From assembly GCF_000017685.1 (NCBI RefSeq), contig NC_010602.1, positions 620,001 through 684,000 of the forward strand: 64,000 bases of DNA, in the 5' to 3' direction. The position numbers and the translations under genes were made by a program. Within the stretch, counting starts at the first letter, position 1. Every line of letters begins with the position of its first letter. This DNA is from Leptospira biflexa serovar Patoc strain 'Patoc 1 (Paris)'. Lineage in GTDB: Bacteria > Spirochaetota > Leptospiria > Leptospirales > Leptospiraceae. Shown here one piece after another: positions 42,997-51,809 of the stretch. Below the pieces are notes generated by a model. That model was not told where the DNA came from, did not search any database, and worked only from the letters and a program-made list of their open reading frames with translations.

Positions 42997-43029
42997 GATT
43001 CCTTATCAATGGATTTAAGACAAGGAATC
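42997..43029 (-). promoter_or_regulatory. lpxD leader hairpin masking the ribosome-binding site
   Basis: On the minus strand, GATTCCTT (43029-43022) is followed 17 bases later by AAGGAATC (43004-42997): a perfect 8-bp stem. The 3' arm holds the Shine-Dalgarno AAGGA of lpxD, followed by GGAG and the ATG. Stem opening would be needed for efficient initiation. No T-run follows, so it is not a terminator. RNA thermometer or other leader control is inference. Confidence 0.5.
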
Positions 43030-43085
43030 AGAGAGGTGAAAGTTTGGCTAACACTATTAGCTAGTCTTAACCAACAAAGTAATGT

Positions 43086-43523
43086 TCACCCTTCGATTTT
43101 ATGGGCAATGATATCATCTAAAGAGAACGAACCTGCCCCTTTGATGATTAATGGTATCGCAAGACCCACAGCAAGGATGTGGTACTCATATCCATAACCA
43201 TTATTGTTTACAAAGAAACCATTTGGTAAGTGTACGAGAACTGCTGCAACAACCATTGTGGACGCAATTCCAAACGCTGCGAGGCGAGTGAAAAGTCCAA
43301 GAATCAAACCGATCGCACCAAAAAATTCTGCAACGATCGCGAGAACGCCAAAAAAGTAAGGGATGCCTAAACTTGAGAAAAATCCCATCGTTCCTTCAAA
43401 GCCGTATCCACCGAAAGCTCCGAGAACTTTTTGTGCACCGTGTGGCAGGATGACAACACCAAGTGTCACACGAAGGATCGTGAGAGTGATGTCTTTATTG
43501 GTTGCGAGTAATTTGTAAAACAT
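43086..43523 (-). CDS. DoxX family membrane protein
   Basis: About 145 residues from the ATG at 43523, chosen for the AAGAGG ribosome site 4-5 bases upstream. Four membrane helices. The family start (ITLTILRVTLGVVILPHG) and the GYGYEYHILAVGLAI end are DoxX-like. Members associate with redox/thiol stress in some bacteria; the reaction is unclear. Upstream is a perfect 8-bp inverted repeat (43541-43562) overlapping the expected promoter. Confidence 0.85.
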   Translation of the reverse strand: MFYKLLATNKDITLTILRVTLGVVILPHGAQKVLGAFGGYGFEGTMGFFSSLGIPYFFGVLAIVAEFFGAIGLILGLFTRLAAFGIASTMVVAAVLVHLPNGFFVNNNGYGYEYHILAVGLAIPLIIKGAGSFSLDDIIAHKIEG

Positions 43524-43540
43524 AGAACCTCTTATTGCTG

Positions 43541-43562
43541 AATAGTTTAATATCAAACTATT
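43541..43562 (-). promoter_or_regulatory. Operator-like palindrome upstream of DoxX gene
   Basis: AATAGTTT (43541-43548), six spacer bases, AAACTATT (43555-43562): a perfect 22-base dyad. It lies 18-39 bases before the DoxX ATG, where a -10 element would be. This size and spacing are typical of MarR or HxlR family operators. The regulator is not next to it in the window. Confidence 0.5.
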
Positions 43563-43604
43563 TAATGATAGGGAAACAGGTCAATCCAAAAATTCCAATT
43601 TTTC

Positions 43605-44246
43605 TTATGATTTTTCGTACACGAGAAAGATCTCGTTTCCTTTGGTAAAATGTTGTTTGAGAGTCCAGTTTTGTTTGTCAAAGCCTGGGAGTTCTGAATT
43701 CCGATCCGCGATGCCGGCAAGACCCGTTTTTCCGATGATGTAGGGGACAACGGTGATATAAATACGGTCGACCAGGTCCGCTTCTAAGAAGGAAAAATTG
43801 AGTTTTGGTCCACCCTCGAGTAGGACATTTTTGTAGCCCTTTCGTTTGAGAATCCCCGTCACTTTTTTGGGGTCAATGTCATCGGAGTCCAAAGCAAAGA
43901 TTTCTGCCTTATTCTCTAAACTGGTTTTGATCTCTTTTAAATTGGATTTGGTGCAAATGATGAGGGGGATATGATCGGATTCCTCAAAAACATGTTTGTC
44001 GGGTGGAAGGGTGCCTTTTCGGACTAGGATGACGGGCCTTGGGTTCAGAGCATTGGGCACGGCCCGGATTTTGACTATGGGGTTGTCATTTAGGATGGAG
44101 TTTTTGCCAATGAGAACGGCATCGGATTGAGAGCGGTAGACATCCATTTGGGTTTTGTCTTCCGAGGAAGTGAGGCCATACCAACGGCCATCGGGGCGAA
44201 CTACCTTTCCATCCAAGGTCATCGCCATATTAATCGATAATTTCAT
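43605..44246 (-). CDS. RibD C-terminal-domain reductase (DHFR-like)
   Basis: About 213 residues from the ATG at 44246, chosen because GGAGGA sits 7 bases upstream. A stand-alone RibD_C domain: INMAMTLDGKVVRPDGRW, SDAVLIGKNSILNDNP and NVLLEGGPKLNFSFLEADLVD match NADPH-dependent pyrimidine reductases of riboflavin synthesis. The deaminase domain that normally precedes it in RibD is absent, so it may act on another substrate. Overlaps the BFD-like gene by 4 bp. Confidence 0.85.
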   Translation of the reverse strand: MKLSINMAMTLDGKVVRPDGRWYGLTSSEDKTQMDVYRSQSDAVLIGKNSILNDNPIVKIRAVPNALNPRPVILVRKGTLPPDKHVFEESDHIPLIICTKSNLKEIKTSLENKAEIFALDSDDIDPKKVTGILKRKGYKNVLLEGGPKLNFSFLEADLVDRIYITVVPYIIGKTGLAGIADRNSELPGFDKQNWTLKQHFTKGNEIFLVYEKS

Positions 44247-44482
44247 GAAATTTTCCTCCGAGAGAGATTCTGCAATTCGCGCTGGAGGATGTGGTAGACT
44301 TGCATGGAGCAAGTCCCGCAGCCGGTAGAGGCTCTTGTTGTTTCTCTAATTTGTTCCATGGTTACGGCACCCGCATGGATGGCACGGACTAATTCTTCTT
44401 CCGTAACCATTCGACATAAACAGACCCGTTTTGGTCTCATTAGGGAATTTAAATCGAAAGGATCCATACCTGAACTAATCAT
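44243..44482 (-). CDS. BFD-like [2Fe-2S]-binding small protein
   Basis: 79 residues. Cys pattern CLC near residue 21 and CGTC near residue 55 matches bacterioferritin-associated ferredoxin-like [2Fe-2S] domains (C-x-C...C-x2-C). ATG at 44482 or an internal ATG at 44467 may start it. It overlaps the RibD_C-type gene, so a shared electron-transfer role is conceivable, but the family also serves iron release from bacterioferritin. Confidence 0.82.
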   Translation of the reverse strand: MISSGMDPFDLNSLMRPKRVCLCRMVTEEELVRAIHAGAVTMEQIRETTRASTGCGTCSMQVYHILQRELQNLSRRKIS

Positions 44483-44551
44483 TTGACAGATTTACGAAAG
44501 GGAGGGAAACTCTTTAATTACTTTCATCCAAGGAAAATTCTGAAACCCTCT

Positions 44552-45907
44552 ATGTCCAAAGACAAAAACCCGGAAGCAAAAAAGAAAAAAAACCGTGAAA
44601 TTTTTGGATGGTGTATGTTTGATTTTGCGAACTCATCCTATACCACCGTCATCATCAGTGTCGTGTATTGTGAAATTTTCACAAGACTCGTCGTTCCTTC
44701 CGAAGTTGGTTCGGACAATCCGTTCCGAATGGGGAATACTCTCTGGGCCTGGGCTCTTGCTGCCTCCTATCTCTTCGTTGTTGTGACAGGACCCATATTT
44801 GGAGCCATCACTGACTACAGTTCCAAGAAAAAATTGTTTTTATTCCTGAGTTATATCGGTTGTGTGATCGCCACTTTTTTACTCTATTATGTGGAACCTG
44901 GGATGATCTGGATGGGGATGATACTCGTTGCGTTCTCCAATTTTTTCTTTGCTTCGGGTGAAAACTTTGCTTCTAGTTTTTTGCCATTTCTCGGCTCCAA
45001 AGAAGACTTAGGCAAAATTTCTGGATACGCATGGGGGATTGGATACTTTGGTGGGATAGGGTCTGTTGCCCTTGCTACCACACTTGGTGATTACACCCTC
45101 GATAATTTCGAAAATTTAAAGTTAGTTGGGCCATACACCGCCATCTTCTTTTTGATTGCAGCCATCCCGACCTTCCTCTTTTTGAAAGAACCCCACCTTC
45201 CACTTGGGGTTTCTCATAAGGTGAATTATTTCAAAATTGGAAAGGACCGAGTCATCCAAACCTTAAAAGATGCACGTAATTTCAAAGATTTGATGATTTA
45301 TCTTGTTTCCTTGTTTTTTACCATGGCGGCCCTTGCGATTGTGATCTCCTTTGCTTTTATTTATGGATCCCAAGAAATTCATATAGAAGCCGAACACAAA
45401 CAAGCCATGTTTATCTTCATCCAAATTGCTGCCGCAATCGGTGCCCTTGCGTTTGGAGTGATCCAAGATAGTATTGGTGCCAAAAAAACTTTTAACCTTA
45501 CGCTTGTTCTCTGGCTTGTGACTTGTGCCTTGATTTATTATGTACATGATCTCACATCCATAGCCAACGAAGTGCTTGGCAAAAATTGGACGGTACAATG
45601 GGTGTTTGTATTTATCTCCTCACTCGCAGGAATGGGCCTCGGTTCCACACAATCTGCTTCCCGAGCCCTTGTGGGTATCTTTAGTCCCGAATCCAAATCG
45701 GGTGAGTTTTTTGGGATGTGGGGACTTTCTGGTAAAATTGCCGCAGCAGCAGGACTCTTTTTGTTTGGATACATCCAAACCTTGGTGAGCTTACGAAATG
45801 CCTTTTTGGTAGTGGCTTTCTTTTACTTTTTATCACTCATCATTAACTTTTTTGTAGATGAAGAAAGAGGAGTGGAAGCCGCCAATCGGTTCCAAGAAAA
45901 AACATGA
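44552..45907 (+). CDS. UMF1-family MFS transporter
   Basis: About 451 residues from the ATG at 44552, since the UMF1 N-terminus begins EIFGWCMFDFANSSYTTVI shortly after a Lys-rich start. Twelve predicted membrane helices. The UMF1 family (related to fungal autophagy Atg22) exports unknown substrates. No Shine-Dalgarno sequence is close; AAGGAAAA lies about 20 bases up. Ends with a 4-bp overlap with the next small gene. Confidence 0.85.
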   Translation: MSKDKNPEAKKKKNREIFGWCMFDFANSSYTTVIISVVYCEIFTRLVVPSEVGSDNPFRMGNTLWAWALAASYLFVVVTGPIFGAITDYSSKKKLFLFLSYIGCVIATFLLYYVEPGMIWMGMILVAFSNFFFASGENFASSFLPFLGSKEDLGKISGYAWGIGYFGGIGSVALATTLGDYTLDNFENLKLVGPYTAIFFLIAAIPTFLFLKEPHLPLGVSHKVNYFKIGKDRVIQTLKDARNFKDLMIYLVSLFFTMAALAIVISFAFIYGSQEIHIEAEHKQAMFIFIQIAAAIGALAFGVIQDSIGAKKTFNLTLVLWLVTCALIYYVHDLTSIANEVLGKNWTVQWVFVFISSLAGMGLGSTQSASRALVGIFSPESKSGEFFGMWGLSGKIAAAAGLFLFGYIQTLVSLRNAFLVVAFFYFLSLIINFFVDEERGVEAANRFQEKT

Positions 45908-46131
45908 TTGTAGAAGACGAGGACGATTTTGAATTACACCAGAGCCAAAGGAATTTGGCTCTCGCTACCATTGACGAATTGATGTTAACGAAAATGGATT
46001 TGTTAGATGCCGAGAAAAAGGTTCCTCGTTTTATCAATAATGCTTTGTCGTATTTAAAGAGGAAGTATGTGACTGAGGAGCAAACGATTTCGCAGCTCCT
46101 CATGAGTCGAAGGGAAAAACAACAAACTTGA
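45904..46131 (+). CDS. Small helical protein coupled to the MFS gene
   Basis: 75 residues, highly charged and helical, with acidic N-terminus (IVEDEDDFELHQ). The ATGA overlap with the transporter gene supports translation. No recognised family. Length and helix pattern fit a small regulatory or accessory protein. Confidence 0.55.
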   Translation: MIVEDEDDFELHQSQRNLALATIDELMLTKMDLLDAEKKVPRFINNALSYLKRKYVTEEQTISQLLMSRREKQQT

Positions 46132-46155
46132 GGTATTGTTTTTTGTTGTGAATTC

Positions 46156-46965
46156 CTAGTTTGTATTATAATCCAAAATTTTTGTGATCATTTGTTTTTG
46201 ATCCAATTCCACGCTACGTAATTTGAAAGCAGTTTGTTTTGCAATTTTGCGTAACATCTTTTTATAAGACATCATAATGTGTTTTTGTTTGTCATAAGGG
46301 AGAGGATCCTTTTCATCATTTAACACCATTGCGATGTCTGCTTCCGCAGGTTGGACAGGATCATTGGGCCAAATGGTATCCGAAGTCAAAGACCGAAAGT
46401 ATTCCAAACGGATATCAGAATTTGTATCCAATCTTGCTTCCCCTTTCTCATCTTTTTCTGTGCCTTCTGACTTGGGTGTTGGGTTGATGAGCCTACGCAT
46501 TTCTTTTACATGGATGGTTCCATCTGCATTCACTCTTCTGAAGGAAAGGATGATTTTGTCTAAGTCGCTATAATCTTCTTTAGGATAAATGTATGCAATT
46601 CCATCATACAAAAACACGGATGGATAATCGATGTAGGATTGTCCTTGAGGGAGTTTGATTTCCAAATAAGGTTTTCCATCCTTGTCTTTTTTGTATAATT
46701 CTTTGTGTTCTTGTGGGGTTTGGGCTAGGTATTGGGCGGCTGTTTTGTCCACACCTAAGTCTTGGAGTTTTTTGATCTTCCGCAGATTCCCAATGATGTT
46801 TGCGTGAAGGGTGTCAATTTCGTTATCACCAAAACCATTTTTCCTTTGCAGATCAATTTGTTTTTGGGACTCCCTTTCCTTGAGGGTAGCGGAGGCTGGT
46901 TTTTCTGCAAAAAGAGCAGTCATTCCCAGAAGGTAACAGAGAAGAATGGAAAATCGTAGCATCAT
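46156..46965 (-). CDS. Periplasmic protein, possibly flagellar-coiling FcpB-like (tentative)
   Basis: 269 residues from the ATG pair at 46965 with AGAGGT 5 bases upstream. Signal peptide (about 1-20). Helical N-terminus (IIGNLRKIKKLQDLGVDK), then strands rich in Tyr (PSVFLYDGIAYIYPKEDY) and a helical C-terminus. The alpha-beta design reminds me of FcpB, a Leptospira flagellar sheath protein, but this is from memory and low confidence. No flagellar genes are adjacent. Confidence 0.6.
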   Translation of the reverse strand: MMLRFSILLCYLLGMTALFAEKPASATLKERESQKQIDLQRKNGFGDNEIDTLHANIIGNLRKIKKLQDLGVDKTAAQYLAQTPQEHKELYKKDKDGKPYLEIKLPQGQSYIDYPSVFLYDGIAYIYPKEDYSDLDKIILSFRRVNADGTIHVKEMRRLINPTPKSEGTEKDEKGEARLDTNSDIRLEYFRSLTSDTIWPNDPVQPAEADIAMVLNDEKDPLPYDKQKHIMMSYKKMLRKIAKQTAFKLRSVELDQKQMITKILDYNTN

Positions 46966-47033
46966 GACATACCTCTAGATGTTGTCCTTTATAGTATCGA
47001 ATCTTTCTGTGTCGATTCTTGAATGGAAGTGAA

Positions 47034-48080
47034 TTAGATTTTGATTTGGGAAAAAAATCGTAATAGGGATTGGAAGAGGTCCTCTTCTGCTTCTTTTGCC
47101 TTTGGAATGAGCCCCGACAATTGGATGTATCCGTGCACAAGGGAAGGAAAATGTCGTTCTTCCACCTTCACACCAGCTGTTTGGAGGTGTTTGGCATAGG
47201 TTTCCCCTTCTTCACGGAGGGGATCAAAGCCGGCAATGCCAATGTAGGTAGGTGGGAGACCCTTCAGTTCTTTGGTCTCTGCCAAAACAGGTGAGTTCTG
47301 TATCAAACTTCGGTCCTTGGTTTGGGGCAAATAATTTTGGATGAACCAGCGCATGAGCGTTTTGGTTAAGACATAATTTTCCCCAAAGAGTTCATAGGTG
47401 TCCGATTCTTTGGAAGTATCAAGCATGGGATAGAGGAGTGCTTGGTAAATGGGGGCTTGGACATTGTTTTTTTTGGCACGTAGGCAAAGGGTCGTGGCAA
47501 GGAGAGCGCCAGCGCTATCCCCGCAAACAGCAATGGCTTTCGGAGACCCACCAAAGATGTAAGCTGAGTTACGAACATATTGGTAGGCAAGCCAAGCATC
47601 ATCGTGTGCGGCTGGGTAAGGGTGTTCCGGGGCCAAACGGTAATCGACTGCAATCACAATGCTTTTGGTATAATGAGACAATTTGCGACAAAAAGAATCA
47701 TGTGTCTCTAAGTTGCCGATGGTGAGTCCACCCCCATGGAAAAAGAGGATGGTGGGGAGATTTCTTTTTTGAGGGTTGGCATTGTAAACGCGGATGGGAA
47801 TGAAGGAAGCACTGGGAGTGGGGATCAGTTTGTCTTCGATATGAGCGATCGGAAATTCACCCTCTTCGAAGAGTTTCATTTGGTCCCGGTAATGTTTTCT
47901 CGCTTTTTCAGGACTCATATGTTCCATTTTCGGAAGGAACCTTGCGATGTTACAAGCGAGTGCACAACGTGGGTCTAAGGCATTGGACTCATTGGTATTG
48001 TTTTTTCGAGTGAGAGCAGAGATCCAATTCTCAGGTAACGAAAAGACAAGTTGTGCGACTGATTTTTTGATACCTAACAT
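47034..48080 (-). CDS. HSL-family (alpha/beta hydrolase) esterase/lipase
   Basis: 348 residues. Hormone-sensitive-lipase-type signatures: HGGGLTIGN (oxyanion HGGG), DYRLAPEHPYPAA, and CGDSAGALLA for the Ser elbow; Asp in GFDPLREEGE and His in SLVHGYIQL complete the triad. No signal peptide is seen. Overlaps the DUF2779 gene by one base (TAATG), so it is the third gene of the WYL-DUF2779 run. Substrate unknown. Confidence 0.88.
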   Translation of the reverse strand: MLGIKKSVAQLVFSLPENWISALTRKNNTNESNALDPRCALACNIARFLPKMEHMSPEKARKHYRDQMKLFEEGEFPIAHIEDKLIPTPSASFIPIRVYNANPQKRNLPTILFFHGGGLTIGNLETHDSFCRKLSHYTKSIVIAVDYRLAPEHPYPAAHDDAWLAYQYVRNSAYIFGGSPKAIAVCGDSAGALLATTLCLRAKKNNVQAPIYQALLYPMLDTSKESDTYELFGENYVLTKTLMRWFIQNYLPQTKDRSLIQNSPVLAETKELKGLPPTYIGIAGFDPLREEGETYAKHLQTAGVKVEERHFPSLVHGYIQLSGLIPKAKEAEEDLFQSLLRFFSQIKI

Positions 48081-49570
48081 TAAATAACCGATAATCTTTC
48101 TTGTAACATTCTATAGATTAAAAACAAACCGTAACTATCTAATTTGCAGTAAGCTATCAAATCCTCCAAGACACGTTTTTTTTCTTCGGCTGTCACCTGC
48201 TTTTTTATCAATCTCAAATATTGGTAATTGGCATCCTGTCCTTCGCGAATGGTAAGTCCAAAATGGCTTTCTTGGCTAAAACAAGGTAGGATTTCCTTAA
48301 GTGATGCCTTCCCATTCTGGCCTGGGTGGTAAACCCAAAGTTTTTTAAACGGCAATGCAAGGTCGATAAACATCGATTTGACTGATTCCCAAAATTCTAA
48401 GTATTCTGGGACAACGTTCGCCGATTCTTGGATGATCAATTTTTCAAAAAAATCATTAAATGAAAAGATCGTAATGCCTCTTGGTAGGTCTTTTTGAAGG
48501 TGGAACAAAACTGCGCTCCGCGGATCTGTTCCTATATCCTCATGCATGTACGTTGTGTGCGTTAGTGTATCCGTTTCCTGGTCCCAAATGTGAAGTGAAT
48601 ATAAATATGGGATATGTTGGAAGGGTTTTGTTTCTGGGTAAATCGGGAGGTAAGGGTTGATCGACTCAAAATCCAAAAAAGCAACTGTTTTTGTCACATT
48701 AGAAAGATACTCGGAGAGTGTTTCCTTGTTAAAATGAACCTCTCCCGTTCTATGTGCCTCTTTTTGAATTTTTTGGATGGGTGAGAGTTCTGTATCCGGA
48801 ACTGAATCGTACGAATTGTACCCAGAGGCAAACCATTGTTTTGCTAGTTCGGAGCTATCTCTATATTCAAAGATCTCTTTGGCTGATTCTCTGCCTTTTG
48901 CACAATGGGAAGGGGAAAGGCAAGTTTTGAGAGAACGACAACTGGGTTTTGTTTCCAAAAAGGAATAAAGAACCGATTTGCCTTCTGCCTCTTTTTCCAC
49001 TTCTTGGAATGAGTTCCATTCTTCTTCCCGAGTTCCTGATTCCGATTCCATGCGCGATGTTAGGTCATCGATGAGAAGGAATTCTTCTGGAAGGATGGGG
49101 CCACCTTTGTAAACAAATTTGGTTTGGATGCGGATGAGTTTGAATCCATGTACCCGAAGTCCCATGCCTTCCGCAATTTTTTTGTAAAAGAAAAACGATC
49201 GTAGGATGTCTTGTTTGATGGAACCAATGGGCCGAAAGTCCCATAAAATCCAACCATCTCTCTCTTTGTCATATTCAATGAGTTCAACACTACAAACAAA
49301 ATTTTGGAAACGCAGATGGGATCCAAAATGGGACATTTGTTGTTTGATATAAACTTCAGACGCTAAAAAACTTTCTTCTCGGTTCTGCGATTTTTCCACA
49401 ATCGGAGTGTTTGGAAATTGGCTTCTACATAGAGAAAGATAATCTCCCCATTCCAAATACCCACCAAAGGATGCGGTGGATGGTTTTTGAACAACTCCAT
49501 CTCGTATCAGATGGAATGCATTTTGGCATCTTAAGAATTGTAAGTATAAAGATTTGGTTACGGGAGTCAA
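48080..49570 (-). CDS. DUF2779 protein: Fe-S PD-(D/E)XK-like domain plus DEDD-like exonuclease domain
   Basis: 496 residues from a TTG. N-terminal half aligns with Cas4-like PD-(D/E)XK nucleases that carry a four-Cys Fe-S cluster: C15, then C211, C217 and C223 (spacing C-x5-C-x5-C). At the catalytic positions the residues read E96, D111 and R113 instead of D, E, K, so activity is uncertain. The C-terminal half (about 290-490) has a DnaQ-like fold: FLDFESI, FSFNDFFEKLI, and AYCKLDSYGL with Asp. It follows a WYL regulator after 7 bp. The biochemical role is unknown. Confidence 0.8.
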   Translation of the reverse strand: MTPVTKSLYLQFLRCQNAFHLIRDGVVQKPSTASFGGYLEWGDYLSLCRSQFPNTPIVEKSQNREESFLASEVYIKQQMSHFGSHLRFQNFVCSVELIEYDKERDGWILWDFRPIGSIKQDILRSFFFYKKIAEGMGLRVHGFKLIRIQTKFVYKGGPILPEEFLLIDDLTSRMESESGTREEEWNSFQEVEKEAEGKSVLYSFLETKPSCRSLKTCLSPSHCAKGRESAKEIFEYRDSSELAKQWFASGYNSYDSVPDTELSPIQKIQKEAHRTGEVHFNKETLSEYLSNVTKTVAFLDFESINPYLPIYPETKPFQHIPYLYSLHIWDQETDTLTHTTYMHEDIGTDPRSAVLFHLQKDLPRGITIFSFNDFFEKLIIQESANVVPEYLEFWESVKSMFIDLALPFKKLWVYHPGQNGKASLKEILPCFSQESHFGLTIREGQDANYQYLRLIKKQVTAEEKKRVLEDLIAYCKLDSYGLFLIYRMLQERLSVI

Positions 49571-49577
49571 AGTGCTA

Positions 49578-50567
49578 TCATACGAGTTGGTATAAATGTT
49601 CCCAATCTTTTAAGTGTCGGACAAATGATTCCTTCCATTCAGGAAGGCATTCCACCAATGCTTCTGGTAAAATCACAAAAAATTGAAACAGTGCATTTTG
49701 GTTCGTCGTCAACACTTTGTATTGGTTTTGAATGGTTTCATATTTGGCACCTTCCAAAAAAGTTTTCCACCGATCCTCGTACTCAGGATGGATTTGGAAG
49801 GAGATTTCTTTTTCGGGGTGTGTTTTGATTGAAAGGGGATGAAAATTTAAATCATCATCGGAAATTTTGACATTCGAAAAAAACTCTTCTTTGGTTTCTT
49901 TTTTCACTGAAATTTTAGGAAGGATGAATCTACGTAAGGACTTTTTACTTCTATCATAAGCTAACACATAAAAGTCGGTTGTATTTTTTCGAATCAAACG
50001 ATAGGGTTCGATTGTCCTCTCTTTCTCTTCGTATCCGTAAAGGATTGTGATGGCACGTTTGTCTTTGATGGCTTGTAAAATTTTTTCTGTGTTTCCTGTA
50101 TCCACCATATCTTCGCCTTCAGTGGATACGGGAAGTTTGGAAAGATTGGGAATCAAATCCAAATGAAAGGAAAACAGTTTCTGAGACAAACTCATCAAAT
50201 CTTTCGTGAATTCAGTAGCAAAAAGAGTTTTGGATAAGTGTTCCAATTCTTCTTTGGAAAATTTTAAGGATCGATCGATGGATTCTTTTTGAATGTAATA
50301 GGGAAAAAAATCTTCAGATTGGTATCCGTACTGTGCCACTTTGATATTGAATCCAAGGCTTTTCAGTTGGTTTAAATCTCTATAGAGTTTTTTACGATCC
50401 GACTCAATGTCTTCGTTTTTATAAAAACGGGGCATGATGTTTCGGAACTTCTGGAAACTAATTCCTTTTGGTTCTCGCAAAAGATTGAACAATAAACTGA
50501 AAAGTCGAACTTCCGTTTCGTTCATTTTTTTCACTTCGATCATGGGAAAATCTTCAAAAGAAGCCAT
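49578..50567 (-). CDS. WYL-domain transcriptional regulator
   Basis: 329 residues. N-terminal helix-turn-helix (about 25-75: SDRKKLYRDLNQLKSLGF), then a WYL domain: IEPYRLIRKNTTDFYVLAYD with RRFILPKI, where the WYL signature reads FYVLAYD. WYL proteins bind nucleic acid or second messengers and often control defence or DNA-repair operons. It precedes the DUF2779 gene with a 7-bp gap and probably regulates that operon. GGGAAGAT lies just before the ATG. Confidence 0.87.
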   Translation of the reverse strand: MASFEDFPMIEVKKMNETEVRLFSLLFNLLREPKGISFQKFRNIMPRFYKNEDIESDRKKLYRDLNQLKSLGFNIKVAQYGYQSEDFFPYYIQKESIDRSLKFSKEELEHLSKTLFATEFTKDLMSLSQKLFSFHLDLIPNLSKLPVSTEGEDMVDTGNTEKILQAIKDKRAITILYGYEEKERTIEPYRLIRKNTTDFYVLAYDRSKKSLRRFILPKISVKKETKEEFFSNVKISDDDLNFHPLSIKTHPEKEISFQIHPEYEDRWKTFLEGAKYETIQNQYKVLTTNQNALFQFFVILPEALVECLPEWKESFVRHLKDWEHLYQLV

Positions 50568-50630
50568 ATCTTCCCAAAAAGTTTGTTTTTTTGATTCCGA
50601 AAAGTAGAAAATGAAAAAAATTGGAAAAGA

Positions 50631-51413
50631 ATGCGTTCCATCGGCCTTATCCTTTGCCTTTTGTATTTTTTGAATTGTGCCACCTATTGGAAAAATCGTA
50701 AAAATGATTTGAAAGATATTGTTACGGTGGGTGCCGAAACTCCTATGTATGGAGCGGCTGTTAAAGTAGGACCCCTTCCCATTGGATTTGTTTTCCAGGG
50801 TGGTGAGTCGAGTTTGGGGAAACGTGATTTAGGTCGTGGGGTTGGAATCCGCGGTGGCGAGATTGGAGGTTATCATTCTCAACAGCTCGTCTTTGGTATC
50901 TTAGGTGGGGAAAGTTTTCATTCTGGTTCTCCTGTGCTTGATGCCAAAGGAAATTGGCTTGTGGACAAAAAAGGAATTCCACTTACAAACGATGAAAGGG
51001 CCAATCTCAAAAGTTATAAGATGCGATATTATTCGTACTTCTATGATCCTGTGAAAGATCGAAAGGCTCGTAAAAAAGAGTATTTTCGAAGGGAACTTAC
51101 AAAAGACATCGTGGCAAACACCGGCCAAAAAGAATTTTTGATCTACCTTCCTAAAGAAGATTTAAAACCATTTGGTTACCCTCCAGGTTATTCCTGGAAT
51201 GTAGAAGTTGTCGGAGGAGTGTATGGTGGTGCGAGAGTTGGTTTTAATATTGCAGAAGCGTTTGATTTTTTATTGGGTTTTACCACCATCGATTTGTTAG
51301 ATGATGATATAGAGGGAAAGGAAAAACCAAGTTTCCCTGGTTTTCCGTTCCCGGCACCTACGGATGTAGAATCTGAATCAGAAACGGACTCAACATCAGA
51401 AATTGCCCCTTGA
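50631..51413 (+). CDS. Leptospira-type lipoprotein, unknown function
   Basis: 260 residues. Lipobox FLNCATYW. Mature part is Gly-rich and probably beta-rich (GGEIGGYHS; GVYGGARVGFNIAEAFDFLLGF) with an acidic C-terminal tail. The CATYWKNRKNDLKDI start occurs in a family of Leptospira lipoproteins as far as I recall, so paralogues elsewhere are expected. It ends 2 bp before a convergent lipoprotein. Confidence 0.68.
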   Translation: MRSIGLILCLLYFLNCATYWKNRKNDLKDIVTVGAETPMYGAAVKVGPLPIGFVFQGGESSLGKRDLGRGVGIRGGEIGGYHSQQLVFGILGGESFHSGSPVLDAKGNWLVDKKGIPLTNDERANLKSYKMRYYSYFYDPVKDRKARKKEYFRRELTKDIVANTGQKEFLIYLPKEDLKPFGYPPGYSWNVEVVGGVYGGARVGFNIAEAFDFLLGFTTIDLLDDDIEGKEKPSFPGFPFPAPTDVESESETDSTSEIAP

Positions 51414-51415
51414 TT

Positions 51416-51778
51416 TTATAGTTTAAAATCTTTTGCTGTGATTTTGTTTTTAGGATCAAATGTGAGTTTTAAAAACTTTTCTACAACATCTGGTTTTTCT
51501 TTGAGAGTGTAGTATTGTTCGGGAACATCTCGGTCTTCTGCAAAGTACCAAGTCATGACTGTTCCACTTGGATCAGACGATTTTTCTGTTGGTTTTCCAA
51601 GGACTGCTTCTGTTTTTACCAAACCATCGCCTACTTTGATCATATCAATTTCGAGTTTGCGGAGTGCCGTGTGTGGGTGAACTTTTGTGCTACCAGCTTG
51701 TACTTTGTTTCCTGAGGAACAAGACACAAGGAATAGAACCGAAGCGAGTGTGCTAAGAATCAGTAATCTTTTGAACAT
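51416..51778 (-). CDS. SmpA/OmlA-like small lipoprotein
   Basis: 120 residues. Lipobox LFLVSC. The mature domain follows the SmpA/BamE topology: a helix (ALRKLEIDMIKVGDGL), the AVLGKPTEKS turn and a Trp-containing strand (VMTWYFAED). BamE-like proteins assist outer-membrane protein assembly, but the family is wide and no BAM gene is near. Confidence 0.7.
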   Translation of the reverse strand: MFKRLLILSTLASVLFLVSCSSGNKVQAGSTKVHPHTALRKLEIDMIKVGDGLVKTEAVLGKPTEKSSDPSGTVMTWYFAEDRDVPEQYYTLKEKPDVVEKFLKLTFDPKNKITAKDFKL

Positions 51779-51809
51779 AAACCTTTCCTAAGATGGATTA
51801 GGAGAAATT

